A stretch of DNA of 64,000 nt from CAZMZF01 sp964570765 (GTDB lineage: Bacteria > Zixibacteria > MSB-5A5 > RBG-16-43-9), in the NCBI GenBank assembly GCA_964570765.1, contig CAZMZF010000001.1:124001-188000 (forward strand), written 5' to 3'. A program made the translations under genes and the position numbers. The first letter of the stretch is position 1; each line of letters opens with the position of its first letter. Under the pieces are notes generated by a model. The model was not told the DNA's origin, did no database searches, and saw nothing but the letters and a program-made list of their open reading frames with translations. Shown here in pieces: positions 16,806 to 24,484 of the stretch.

Positions 16806-17747
16806 ATGGAGGTAATCGGTCAATATGGTAAAGAGGATTTAGCGATCCTTTATTTGGCTCGAATGAAGAATAACTACATTCTGGAATTTGTGGAATCCTT
16901 ACAACCCCCTTTTCCCAGAGAGGAAAAATGGGTGATAATCGTCTCCACCTTATTTGGCTGTCCGATTCGCTGTCCGATCTGCGATGCCGGATTAAGTTAT
17001 AAAGGAAAGCTTTCCTCAGAAGAGCTCTTACGGCAGATCGATTATATCATCTGCAGGCGTTTTCCCTCCAGAAAAATCCCGGTGCCAAAGCTTAAAATCC
17101 AATTTGCCAGAATGGGGGAACCAGCTTTCAATCTAAACGTTTTAGAGGTACTGGAAAAACTTCCTGAAATTTATGAAGCCCCTGGCTTAATGCCCTGTAT
17201 ATCTACAATCGCTCCAAAAGGGAGAGATTTATTTTTTGAAAGACTGACAGATTTGAAGAACAGACTATATGCTCAAGGAAAATTCCAGCTTCAATTCTCT
17301 ATTCACTCAACTGAAGAAGGAAGAAGGAATTTTTTAATACCAGCTAAGAAGTGGAGCTTTGCAGAAATCGCCAGGTATGGGAAGCGTTTTTACCACCCTG
17401 GCGACAGGAAGATAACTTTGAATTTTGCTTTGACCAGAGGATATCCGGTGGACCCAAAGGTCATCTCTTACTACTTTAACCCAGAGTTTTTCCTGATTAA
17501 AATCACGCCGCTAAACCCAACTAATCGAGTGATTATGAATAAACTAAGCTCCTTTTTTAAGCCAGATGATACCAGGGCTTGTTCTCAGCTTATAGAGCAA
17601 CTTGAAAGCCGGGGTTATGAGGTGATCTTGAGTCCGGGAGAACCCGAAGAGAACAAAATCGGCAGCAATTGCGGACAGTATGTTACCAGCTATGAGACCC
17701 AGGAGCTTAAGAAAGATCTATATGAAACTGAGAAATATATAATTTGA
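16806..17747 (+). CDS. Radical SAM protein of the RlmN/Cfr-like type
   Basis: The cluster motif is STLFGCPIRCPICDAGLSYKGKL, a CxxxCxxC iron-sulfur site. A late cysteine in IGSNCGQYVTSYE corresponds in position to the catalytic C-terminal Cys of RlmN-type methyl synthases. LQFARMGEPAFN resembles the GExxxN region of the family. At 313 aa it is shorter than RlmN (about 350-380), and the N-terminal RNA-binding helical domain seems reduced, so the substrate may differ from 23S rRNA or tRNA. Directly downstream of the FAD oxidoreductase, probably one transcript. Confidence 0.78.
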   Translation: MEVIGQYGKEDLAILYLARMKNNYILEFVESLQPPFPREEKWVIIVSTLFGCPIRCPICDAGLSYKGKLSSEELLRQIDYIICRRFPSRKIPVPKLKIQFARMGEPAFNLNVLEVLEKLPEIYEAPGLMPCISTIAPKGRDLFFERLTDLKNRLYAQGKFQLQFSIHSTEEGRRNFLIPAKKWSFAEIARYGKRFYHPGDRKITLNFALTRGYPVDPKVISYYFNPEFFLIKITPLNPTNRVIMNKLSSFFKPDDTRACSQLIEQLESRGYEVILSPGEPEENKIGSNCGQYVTSYETQELKKDLYETEKYII

Positions 17748-17813
17748 AATCTAATTGATTCTCTGCTGGTCTGGAGACCAACAGAGAGCAAGTTGAAAAA
17801 AAGGAGATTTACG

Positions 17814-18329
17814 ATGGAATTTTTTGAGGTGGTGAAAAAAAGGCATTCGGTCAGGGTTTTTAAAGACAAGGAGATCGAAAAAGAGAAATTAGAGAAGTTG
17901 TTTTATGTGGCAAACTCTGCTCCTTCAGCTGGTAATTTACAGGCTTATCAGATATTTTTAGTTAGAAAAGCTGCCCAGAAGATTGCTTTAGCTAATGCAG
18001 CTTATGAACAAGATTTCATAACCCAGGCACCGGTGAACCTGATTTTCTGTGCTGACCCTTTGCGCTCTGCTCGTAAATATGGAAAAAGAGGCTCAGAACT
18101 TTATTCCATTCAAGATGCTACAATCTCAGCCGCCTATGTCCATTTAGCCGCAGTGGATTTAGGCTTGGGAAGTGCGATCGTGGGTGCTTTTGATGAAGAT
18201 GCAGTCAGTAAAATCCTGAATCTGCCTGATACGCTCAATCCTATAATAATTTTACCTGTAGGTTATCCCAACGAAGAGCCGGAAATCACTCCCCGGAGAA
18301 AAATAAGCGATTTGGTAAAAGAAGTTTAA
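17814..18329 (+). CDS. Nitroreductase family protein
   Basis: FMN-dependent oxidoreductase of 171 aa. It begins MEFFEVVKKRHSVRVFKDKEIEKEKL, the typical RRSVRxF FMN-phosphate site, then SAPSAGNLQAYQIFLV, and DATISAAYVHLAAVDLGLGSAIVGAF in the second half. It ends with PVGYPNEEPEITPRR. Length is short but complete for the family. ATG 17814 has AAAGGAG at a good distance and is preferred to the TTG seven codons earlier. Substrate unknown. Confidence 0.9.
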   Translation: MEFFEVVKKRHSVRVFKDKEIEKEKLEKLFYVANSAPSAGNLQAYQIFLVRKAAQKIALANAAYEQDFITQAPVNLIFCADPLRSARKYGKRGSELYSIQDATISAAYVHLAAVDLGLGSAIVGAFDEDAVSKILNLPDTLNPIIILPVGYPNEEPEITPRRKISDLVKEV

Positions 18330-18339
18330 AGAACGAGAG

Positions 18340-18436
18340 GGAGTGCATCAGATTGTCAATGTTGACCTTGAGGTCGAATTTGACCTTGAGGCTGATTCCA
18401 TAACTCTAGAAAAGCAAGAGCAAGCTCTTGCACTCC
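18340..18436. repeat. GGAGTG...CACTCC dispersed repeat, copy 2
   Basis: GGAGTGC at the left and TTGCACTCC at the right. The inner phrase GAATTTGACCTTGAGGCTGA is shared with 907-981 and, inverted, with 27227-27302. The nearby open frame over 18343-18618 runs through this repeat and is not taken as a gene. Confidence 0.7.
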
Positions 18437-18610
18437 GATTCTTTTGTGATGGTCACACAATGGGTAAGCCCCCCTTTAGCAGGTCATCTCGACAATTCGA
18501 TATTCATCATCTGTCATTCGTAATTTTATTTTTGAATTTTCGTTTGACAAGTCAGTTAAGAGTTAATATCTTGACAAAAATTTTGTCGATATATTTAAAG
18601 GAGGTATTAA

Positions 18611-18766
18611 ATGTGTGAAAATAAGAAGCCAGTTTTTGCTGGGATTTTATTGATTTTGATCGGATTATTATTCTTTTTGCACAATTTAGGATATCTAAGT
18701 GGAGATATCTGGAGATTCTGGCCTTTAATATTAATTATTTGGGGAATAAAAAAGCTATTCTATTAG
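18611..18766 (+). CDS. Small two-helix membrane protein (DUF5668/LiaF-N-like)
   Basis: A 51-aa protein after AAAGGAGGTATTAA. Hydrophobic segments FAGILLILIGLLFFLHNLGYL and FWPLILIIWGIKKLFY surround a short turn with the GDIWRFWPLILI signature. This pattern matches the LiaI/LiaF-type DUF5668 membrane domain found in small envelope-stress proteins. A similar small protein of 58 aa is encoded at 31095 inside the gas vesicle cluster. Lies 16 bp before the MgtE-N/CBS gene. Confidence 0.75.
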   Translation: MCENKKPVFAGILLILIGLLFFLHNLGYLSGDIWRFWPLILIIWGIKKLFY

Positions 18767-18782
18767 TTTTTTCAATAATAAT

Positions 18783-20048
18783 ATGCAAGAACCTGATTTG
18801 AAAATGTTTTTGTTTTTCTCTGAGCTTTTGGGTCGCTCAATAATTGATTATAATGGTAAAACTTTAGGTAAATTGGTGGACCTGAAAGTTAAATTGGGAG
18901 AGCTTTTTCCTAATGTGGTCACCTTAAGGGTTAAGCTGAGAGGAGAAAAAAGCTCTTTAGCCTTAGACTGGTCTTTAGTTCAGAGCTTAAATGGGAATAT
19001 TGTCAGTTTGAAACCGGATGCAGAGAAGGAATTCAAGCCTTTAGAGTTAAGTGAGGGGGAGATACTCCTTAAAGAAGAGCTTTTGGATAAACAGGTAGTG
19101 GATACTTATGGAGCTAAGATCGAGAGGATAAATGATATCCATATTCTGATAACGGATGGGGAGCTACGGATTGTGCATGTTGATTTCGGGATGAGAGGGA
19201 TCTTCAGACGCTTGGGCTGGATTAAAATCGTAGATTTTCTCACTAACTGGTTTTTTGCCTATCGGTTTCCAGAAAAGATGATCTCCTGGAAATATGTTCA
19301 GCCTTTAGCCAGTGACCCCCAAAAGAAAAATCTTAAGCTTAATGTTACCTTACGAAAATTACACGAAATTCATCCTTCAGACCTGGCCGATATAATCGAG
19401 GAGTTAGATCAGGAGAAAAGAGCTACGGTTTTCAAATCTTTAGATTTACAAACTGCCGCAGAGACTTTAGAGGAGGTTGACCCTAAGCTTCAGGTCTCAT
19501 TGATTGAGTCTGCTACTGAGGAGCATGCCTCGGACATCTTAGAGGAAATGGCACCGGATGAAGCGGCTGACCTTTTAGCTGACCTGCCTGAAGATAAAAA
19601 GATAAAGCTAATTCAGACGATGGAGAAACCCCACCGGGAGAATTTAGAGGAGCTATTGAAGTTCAAAGAAGGAACTGCAGGCAGTATTATGACCAAGGAT
19701 TTTATTTCCATTCAGGTGGATAAAAGTATTGGAGATGCAATTGATGAGTTTAGAAAAACCACTCATCCTTTAGAAACCATTGCTTATTTATATATAACTG
19801 ATAAAGAGAGCCATTTAGTTGGGGTTTTGACTTTAAGACACCTGCTTTTATGCGTAAATGAGGCACCTTTATCCAAGCTGATGAATACTCATCTGGTTAA
19901 AGTTAAACCGGAGGAGGATGTAGAAAAAGTAGCTGAGATTTTTAAGAAATATAAATTCTTGGCAATTCCAGTTGTGGATAAAGATGATCAACTAACCGGC
20001 ATTATTACTCTCCGGGATGCGGTAGAATCGAAATATAAAGAGTTTTAG
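18783..20048 (+). CDS. PRC-barrel, MgtE-N and CBS domain protein (no transport domain)
   Basis: A soluble 420-aa regulator. Two PRC-barrel-like modules are at about 10-85 (ELLGRSIIDYNGKTLGKLVDL) and 90-150 (ELLDKQVVDTYGAKIERINDI). An MgtE N-terminal superhelical domain lies at about 195-300 (EIHPSDLADIIEELDQEKRATVFKSL, APDEAADLLADLPEDKKIKLI). A CBS pair is at about 300-420 (GSIMTKDFISIQVDKSIGDAI, MNTHLVKVKPEEDVEKVAEIF). The MgtE channel domain is missing. The next gene is an Nramp-type transporter, so this protein is probably its metal- or nucleotide-sensing regulator, as the same domains gate MgtE. ATG at 18783 has no strong ribosome site. Confidence 0.88.
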   Translation: MQEPDLKMFLFFSELLGRSIIDYNGKTLGKLVDLKVKLGELFPNVVTLRVKLRGEKSSLALDWSLVQSLNGNIVSLKPDAEKEFKPLELSEGEILLKEELLDKQVVDTYGAKIERINDIHILITDGELRIVHVDFGMRGIFRRLGWIKIVDFLTNWFFAYRFPEKMISWKYVQPLASDPQKKNLKLNVTLRKLHEIHPSDLADIIEELDQEKRATVFKSLDLQTAAETLEEVDPKLQVSLIESATEEHASDILEEMAPDEAADLLADLPEDKKIKLIQTMEKPHRENLEELLKFKEGTAGSIMTKDFISIQVDKSIGDAIDEFRKTTHPLETIAYLYITDKESHLVGVLTLRHLLLCVNEAPLSKLMNTHLVKVKPEEDVEKVAEIFKKYKFLAIPVVDKDDQLTGIITLRDAVESKYKEF

Positions 20049-20083
20049 AGTTCAGGTAATTCAGTCTAAAAAATAATATGAGA

Positions 20084-20206
20084 TTTCTGAAAAACTTAGA
20101 ATTGCAGGGCTGTCCCGCCTATGGCGGATGCCTACGATTGTTAATCTATTGATATCTCGTAGAGCGGGCACCCTTGCCCGCAAAACTTATTCACTTTTTT
20201 AGAGCT
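20084..20206 (+). repeat. MITE-like element with TCTGAAAAA ends, copy B
   Basis: Ends TTTCTGAAAAACT and the inverted CTTTTTTAGAG. The core GCAGGGCTGTCCCGCCTATG...CGTAGAGCGGGCACCCTTGC matches the elements at 5025 and 44824. It lies between the CBS gene and its transporter partner. Confidence 0.72.
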
Positions 20207-20224
20207 CTTAACATATTTTTTATT

Positions 20225-21469
20225 ATGGGAAGAAGATTTTTAAAATCTCGCTGGAGAATCATTCTGATCTTCCTGGCTGTGGCAGGTCCAGGGATTATCA
20301 CCTCTAATGTGGATAACGATGCAGGTGGGATTGCTACCTATTCGATGGCGGGAGCACATTTCGGCTATGGTTTACTCTGGTCTTTAATTCCGATTATGGT
20401 AGCCTTAGTAATAATTCAGGAGATGAGTGCCCGGATGGGGGTGGTTACTGGAAAAGGGCTGTCTGATCTCATTCGGGAAAGATTTGGGGTGAGGATTACC
20501 TTTTATCTACTTTTAGCTCTGGTTCTAACCAACTTCGGAAATGTGATTGCCGAATTTGCTGGAGTAGCGTCAAGTTTAGAGATCTTTTATATTCCCAAAT
20601 ATGTTTCAGTTCCAATTGGTGCATTTTTAGTCTGGCTCTTAGTGGTGAAAGGGACTTACAGGTCAGTGGAAAAGATTTTCTTATTTGCCTGTTTGTTCTA
20701 TATTACCTATATAATCTCAGGCTTTTTAGCCAAGCCTGATTGGGATTTAGTTAAAAACAGTGTGATGGCTCCTAAGTTTGAGTTTTCTGCAGGGAGTTTG
20801 GGGATGCTCATCGGATTGGTGGGAACAACTATTGCTCCCTGGATGCAGTTTTATCTTCAAGCCGCAGTGGTGGAGAAAAATATTAAAGTGAAAGATTATA
20901 AGCATTCCAGCTTAGATGTTATCCTAGGGAGTTTAATCGTTACCATAGTTGCTGGATTTATTATCCTGACCTGTGCGGCTACACTTTTCAAAGCAGGGAT
21001 CAGGGTGGAAACAGCCAAAGATGCGGCTTTAGCCTTAGAACCTTTGGCCGGGAAATACTGTTCAATTCTGTTTGCCTTTGGGCTTTTGAATGCTTCCTTA
21101 TTTGCGGCTTCGATCTTGCCTTTATCAACTGCTTTTGTGGTGTGTGAGGGGATGGGATGGGAGGATGGAGTAAACAAGAAATTCTCCGAGGCTCCCCAGT
21201 TCTATGGACTTTACTCTCTATTGATCTTCTTAGGTGCGGGTATAGTTCTTCTGCCAGGAATTCCACTTATTCCCGTGATGTATATCTCTCAGGTGATAAA
21301 CGGGATTGTGCTTCCGGTGATACTTATTTTCATGCTAATTTTGATAAACAATAAAAAATTGATGGGGGAGCATGTTAATAAGGGAGTCTATAATTTCATC
21401 TCCTGGGGAACTGTGATTATTTTGGTTGGCTTGAGTATAGCCTTGTTAATTTCCTTAATTCGGGTTTAA
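20225..21469 (+). CDS. Nramp-family divalent metal transporter, atypical motifs
   Basis: About 11 membrane helices in 414 aa (from ATG 20225; the open frame extends upstream only through a repeat). TM1 reads GIITSNVDNDAGGIATYSMAG, where canonical Nramp has DPGN. TM6 reads GTTIAPWMQFYLQ, where Mn/Fe transporters have a MPHN-type motif. Both metal-site segments are therefore non-standard, as in Nramp-related magnesium transporters and other divergent bacterial branches. Together with the MgtE-N/CBS protein upstream, this argues for Mg2+ or another divalent ion rather than Mn2+ (inference). Confidence 0.85.
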   Translation: MGRRFLKSRWRIILIFLAVAGPGIITSNVDNDAGGIATYSMAGAHFGYGLLWSLIPIMVALVIIQEMSARMGVVTGKGLSDLIRERFGVRITFYLLLALVLTNFGNVIAEFAGVASSLEIFYIPKYVSVPIGAFLVWLLVVKGTYRSVEKIFLFACLFYITYIISGFLAKPDWDLVKNSVMAPKFEFSAGSLGMLIGLVGTTIAPWMQFYLQAAVVEKNIKVKDYKHSSLDVILGSLIVTIVAGFIILTCAATLFKAGIRVETAKDAALALEPLAGKYCSILFAFGLLNASLFAASILPLSTAFVVCEGMGWEDGVNKKFSEAPQFYGLYSLLIFLGAGIVLLPGIPLIPVMYISQVINGIVLPVILIFMLILINNKKLMGEHVNKGVYNFISWGTVIILVGLSIALLISLIRV

Positions 21470-21498
21470 ATCAGAATAAAAATAGATTATGATATTGT

Positions 21499-21526
21499 GT
21501 AGAGACGCATAGCTATGCGTCTCTAC
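21499..21526. repeat. GTAG palindrome
   Basis: Perfect hairpin with arm GTAGAGACGCATAG and its complement, followed by TTTTT. It differs from the hairpin at 11107-11134 only in the loop. It may terminate the transporter transcript. Confidence 0.7.
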
Positions 21527-21544
21527 TTTTTCAGATACAAAAAA

Positions 21545-21613
21545 ATGGGGACAGCTTAGGTCGAAATAGCGTAGGGGGGCTAGGGAAAACGCTACTTCAA
21601 CGGCTATCCCCAT
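21545..21613 (+). ncRNA. Possible third, diverged copy of a G-loop structured element
   Basis: Outer stem ATGGGGA/TCCCCAT and inner stem TAGCGT/ACGCTA enclose the loop AGGGGGGCTAGGGAAA. The loop matches those at 58.15 and 60.22 kb (GGGGGGYTAGGAA), while the stems have different sequences. Such stem replacement with a kept loop suggests RNA structure. It lies between the Nramp gene and tRNA-Ala. Confidence 0.35.
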
Positions 21614-21749
21614 AAACTGTAAAGATATTTGTTTTAAATCATAGTTTATTTTATTTCTGGGTAATGTTCCCCCGATACTCTTACAAATTTATCGGGTGAA
21701 ATGCAAAATTCTTTAATTCAAGAGTATCTTTATCAAGTATTTTTAAAAA

Positions 21750-21822
21750 TGGAGCCGACGGGAGTCGAACCCGTGACCTTTTGACTGCCAGTCAAACGTT
21801 CTCCCAACTGAACTACGGCCCC
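21750..21822 (-). tRNA. tRNA-Ala (anticodon GGC)
   Basis: Complete 73-nt cloverleaf on the minus strand. Acceptor GGGGCCG pairs with CGGCTCC and includes the G3-U70 pair that specifies alanine. D-arm GTTC/GAAC, anticodon loop CTGGCAG with GGC, T-arm ACGGG-TTCGACT-CCCGT, discriminator A. CCA is not encoded. Confidence 0.96.
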
Positions 21823-22143
21823 CAAACAAAGGTTTAAAAGATCAAAAGCTTAAAGGAAAAAATAATAAACAAAGGCAAAAATAGAAAGATATCAGAACTT
21901 GTCAAGTAAAATCTTACTTTCTTTTGTATTTTAGAGGTAGTTTGTATTAAGATTTACAATTAAGGCAGATTTAAAACCAACCCTTACTCATTAACAAAGA
22001 ATTCTGAAAAGGTATCGAAAAGAAAACTAGACAAGGATATATAATTCTATATTATTATGGCTTTTAGAGATGTTGAACAGTGGAAAGTTCCCAGATAAGA
22101 AAAACTGATAACTGGCCACTATTCACTAACCACTGCTTTATAA

Positions 22144-22186
22144 TCCGGAGTGGTGAAACTGGCAGACGCGCCGGACTCAAAATCCG
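22144..22186 (+). pseudogene. 5' half of tRNA-Leu(CAA), truncated
   Basis: Has acceptor strand CCGGAG, a leucine-type D-arm (TGGTGAAACTGGCAGACGCG), and an anticodon stem-loop CCGGA-CTCAAAA-TCCG. The identity then ends at the last base of the stem. No variable arm, T-arm or acceptor 3' strand follows, and none was found elsewhere in the window. It marks the left edge of a 20-kb region with a matching tRNA-Glu 3' half at the other end. Confidence 0.8.
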
Positions 22187-22248
22187 ATTATAGAATTTTG
22201 TAAGTTTTTATCCTACACAGTAATACATTACCTATCTTAAAGTTAGGC

Positions 22249-22635
22249 TTGTTTTATCTTGGATTCACTTGGTTGATTTCTGACCATTTTGGCTATAAAA
22301 CGGTCTCAAAGCATTTTAAAAAACTCGATTATGAGGTTCAAGAGGAGTACAAGCTTACCAGTGGAGGAGTAGTTAATCTTGTTGCCAAGAAAGGGAATAA
22401 AATGACCGCGATTGAGATCGAAACAGGGAGATCAGACCCTATTTACAACATAAGAAAGGATTTAAACGGCGAATTTGACCGGATTTCCTGCTTAACTTTG
22501 GACAGAAATCTAAAAGAGAAAATCTTATCTCAGCTAAAAACGTATAATATAGAGAGTGAAAAAATTGAGGTGGAGTCTCTTTCAGATTTTCTAGAAAAGG
22601 GATCAAGCTTAATCTCTTTTAAGCTCAACAATTGA
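22249..22635 (+). pseudogene. Fragment of a PD-(D/E)xK nuclease-like C-terminal domain
   Basis: A 128-aa frame from a TTG. The core GGVVNLVAKKGNKMTAIEIETG resembles the PD-(D/E)xK fold, with the usual Asp replaced by Asn and ExE retained. It is followed by NIRKDLNGEFDRISCLTLDRNLKEKI, a pattern seen at the C-terminus of mobile-element ATP-binding or conjugation proteins. The N-terminal portion is absent: the frame opens only 60 bp after the broken tRNA-Leu. It is most likely the remaining end of a mobile-element gene. The family call is from motif pattern only. Confidence 0.4.
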
Positions 22636-23653
22636 AGTTTCTAGTATCTTACTAACTAAAAAACCTTATGTCACGATTTAGGGTTTTAAAAAGTTTGTCG
22701 TCTCCTTGGTAGAGGCGCCTCTTCGTCACTAAATTCCGTTTTGACATTGTTAATCAAGATTAAATAATTTCTTTTATAGGCAAGCATATGCAATTGCTGA
22801 CCTTAAGGTGCTTTTTCCCCCTATTGCCTACTGTTCGGCTTTCCATTACTTAAATTTTTCCTGCCGAAAATCCCCCCCGCTCTTCCTATCCAATTTGTCT
22901 AGATAGGCTTTCGAGGCGGTCTTGAATTCTTCGGTGCTAAATATTTTGATTCTTTATTATCTGGTCAAAGTATTCCTTCCCCTCTTGATAACTAATCTTA
23001 AAATTTCTTTTATCAGGTCCTGATGCGCCCTGTCTATGTGAATATTTCTGACACTCTCACCTAACCTGGCTTCTAATTCTTCCTCCTTGGTCCTATTAGA
23101 TCTATTTACTTTTTTCATCTCTACAGTTATAGCACACTCGTACTTTCCGCAGGTCAAAAGCCTCTAAAACAAATTTTCTCTTGGAATATTTAGGTTGGTT
23201 TTGCTTTTTAAAGCCCTCTTGCTCTTTGTCAACCAATTCTGGCTGATACAAGGATTAAGAATTACGCTCTATTTCGAATCTGGCTAACAGCATTTAAATT
23301 CATCAGAAAATGATTAATGTACATTAGATGTTTCACAGAGAGGATTGAAAGAAGAAATGATCCCACATTTTTGCTATCACTTGTCTTGATGAACCGAATC
23401 TAAAAATTAGTTTTTTAACCTCAGGTTGTGCTTAGAATCTACGAAGGATGTGGAGGGGTAATAAAGATTCACACCTTCATTTATTATTTTAAAAAACATT
23501 TTGAAATTTCACTCAGTATTCTAAAGATGTTTTAACTTCTGCCGATAAGAAAAACAAACCCACAAAAAAGTGGGGGGCTATATAGATCAAGGATATTCAG
23601 CAGGATAAAAATATTCATTAAGCCAATTCTTTAGCCCAAAACAGGGGGGGCAA
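22636..23653. other. 1-kb region without a supported gene at the left island edge
   Basis: Both strands are interrupted by many stops. The one frame of 66 codons on the minus strand (22957-23157) has no recognisable motif and no ribosome site. A short hairpin CCCAC-AAAAAA-GTGGG followed by GGGCTATATAG lies at 23560-23586. The promoter of the gas vesicle operon should lie in the last 200 bp, but no clear -35/-10 or -24/-12 pair was seen. Confidence 0.6.
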
Positions 23654-24076
23654 GTGGTTCAAAACAAACCACGCATATTGATTCTGAATGATTTTCCAGA
23701 AAAGGGATGGGTTTTAAGCAGGATTTTAAATTCAAAAGGTTGCTCTACAGATTCACTTACCTATCCACAAAATTCAATAGATATAATAGAGAAAGAAAGA
23801 CCAGATCTCTTAATCCTCGATTTAAATATTTTAGAAGCCAGTATACTTAGAACACCCCAGAGGATAAGAGAGAGTAACCCCTCATTATCGATATTAACCT
23901 GTTCCAATTCAGCAGCTGAGCAATTTGAAAATCAAGTTACCAAATTGGAGGGCCCTGTCTTTTTTCCAAAAGCAGTGAAACAAATATTAGATAGGATTGA
24001 AAAATTGTTGCTGAACAATAAAGAAAGTAAATTGGATACTCTTTGTGTGTCTAAAGATGAAAAAGAGGGGAGGTGA
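23654..24076 (+). CDS. Receiver-domain protein, first gene of the gas vesicle operon
   Basis: A 140-aa protein starting at GTG after a G-rich ribosome site. It has a response-regulator receiver fold: RILILNDFPEKGWVLSRIL, then RPDLLILDLNILEAS with putative phospho-acceptor D56, LSILTCSNS, and PVFFPKAV with K106 in the conserved lysine position. The acidic pocket is reduced to N12-D13, so phosphorylation may be weak. There is no output domain. Only 6 bp separate it from gvpA, so it may sense a signal for vesicle formation; a partner kinase is not in the cluster. Confidence 0.75.
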   Translation: MVQNKPRILILNDFPEKGWVLSRILNSKGCSTDSLTYPQNSIDIIEKERPDLLILDLNILEASILRTPQRIRESNPSLSILTCSNSAAEQFENQVTKLEGPVFFPKAVKQILDRIEKLLLNNKESKLDTLCVSKDEKEGR

Positions 24077-24082
24077 TAAAAG

Positions 24083-24295
24083 ATGGCAGTCGAAAAAAAC
24101 ATTGGCTCTTCCAGCTTAGTGGAAGTGGTCGACAGGATCCTGGATAAGGGTATCGTTATCGATGCCTGGGTCAGGGTCTCCCTGGTGGGAATCGAGCTTC
24201 TGGCGGTTGAGGCAAGGGTGGTGTGCGCAGGTGTGGAGACCTTCTTGAAGTATGCTGAGGCTATCGGGCTTACTCCGACAGCAGCTACAGCCTAA
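24083..24295 (+). CDS. gvpA: Gas vesicle structural protein GvpA
   Basis: Main shell protein. At 70 aa it shows the near-invariant family sequence: SLVEVVDRILDKGIVIDAWVRVSLVGIELLAVEARVV, then a C-terminal helix GVETFLKYAEAIGL. The ribosome site AGGGGAGGTGATAAAAG is the strongest of the cluster, fitting high expression. A long hairpin follows the stop codon (24316-24384). Identity with known GvpA is immediate from the two beta strands and flanking helices. Confidence 0.97.
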   Translation: MAVEKNIGSSSLVEVVDRILDKGIVIDAWVRVSLVGIELLAVEARVVCAGVETFLKYAEAIGLTPTAATA

Positions 24296-24315
24296 GGTTT
24301 CTCACCGAAGGGTCT

Positions 24316-24384
24316 GGAGGAATTTTTGTCGAGGTGTCCTCAGGGGGGCTAAACCGGAAAGTATACCTCGCCAGAGATTCTTCC
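24316..24384 (+). terminator. 20-bp hairpin directly after gvpA
   Basis: GGAGGAATTTTTGTCGAGGT pairs with ACCTCGCCAGAGATTCTTCC: 16 Watson-Crick, 3 G-U, 1 mismatch. The loop of 29 nt holds CAGGGGGGCTAAACC. There is no T-run, so it is not a standard terminator. In other gas vesicle operons a hairpin after gvpA raises gvpA mRNA relative to the minor genes by stabilising the 3' end or by partial termination; the same is likely here. Confidence 0.65.
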
Positions 24385-24391
24385 AAATAAT

Positions 24392-24459
24392 GGAGTGCAT
24401 CCGCCTAAGGCGGATAGCTTTGCCCATTATAAATGGTAAACCTAAAGGTTTACATTCCA
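24392..24459. repeat. GGAGTG repeat, copy 3
   Basis: GGAGTGCATCCGCCTAAGGC through AAGGTTTACATTCCA. Shares ATCC.CCT.AGGCGGATAGCTTT with 26104-26191 and with the interrupted copy at 57764/58014. Confidence 0.7.
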
Positions 24460-24484
24460 AAGGATGGAAGAAGGGATTAGGGAA

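Noticed and set aside
18343..18618. 91-codon plus-strand frame
   Set aside because: Runs through a dispersed GGAGTG repeat and into the ribosome site of the small membrane protein gene; no conserved residues.
22957..23157. 66-codon minus-strand frame at the left island edge
   Set aside because: No ribosome site, no recognisable motif, surrounded by stops; probably decayed DNA.
23560..23586. Terminator-like hairpin before the gas vesicle operon as a further copy of the structured RNA
   Set aside because: It shares only the word GGGGGGCTA; stem and size differ, so the match may be chance.
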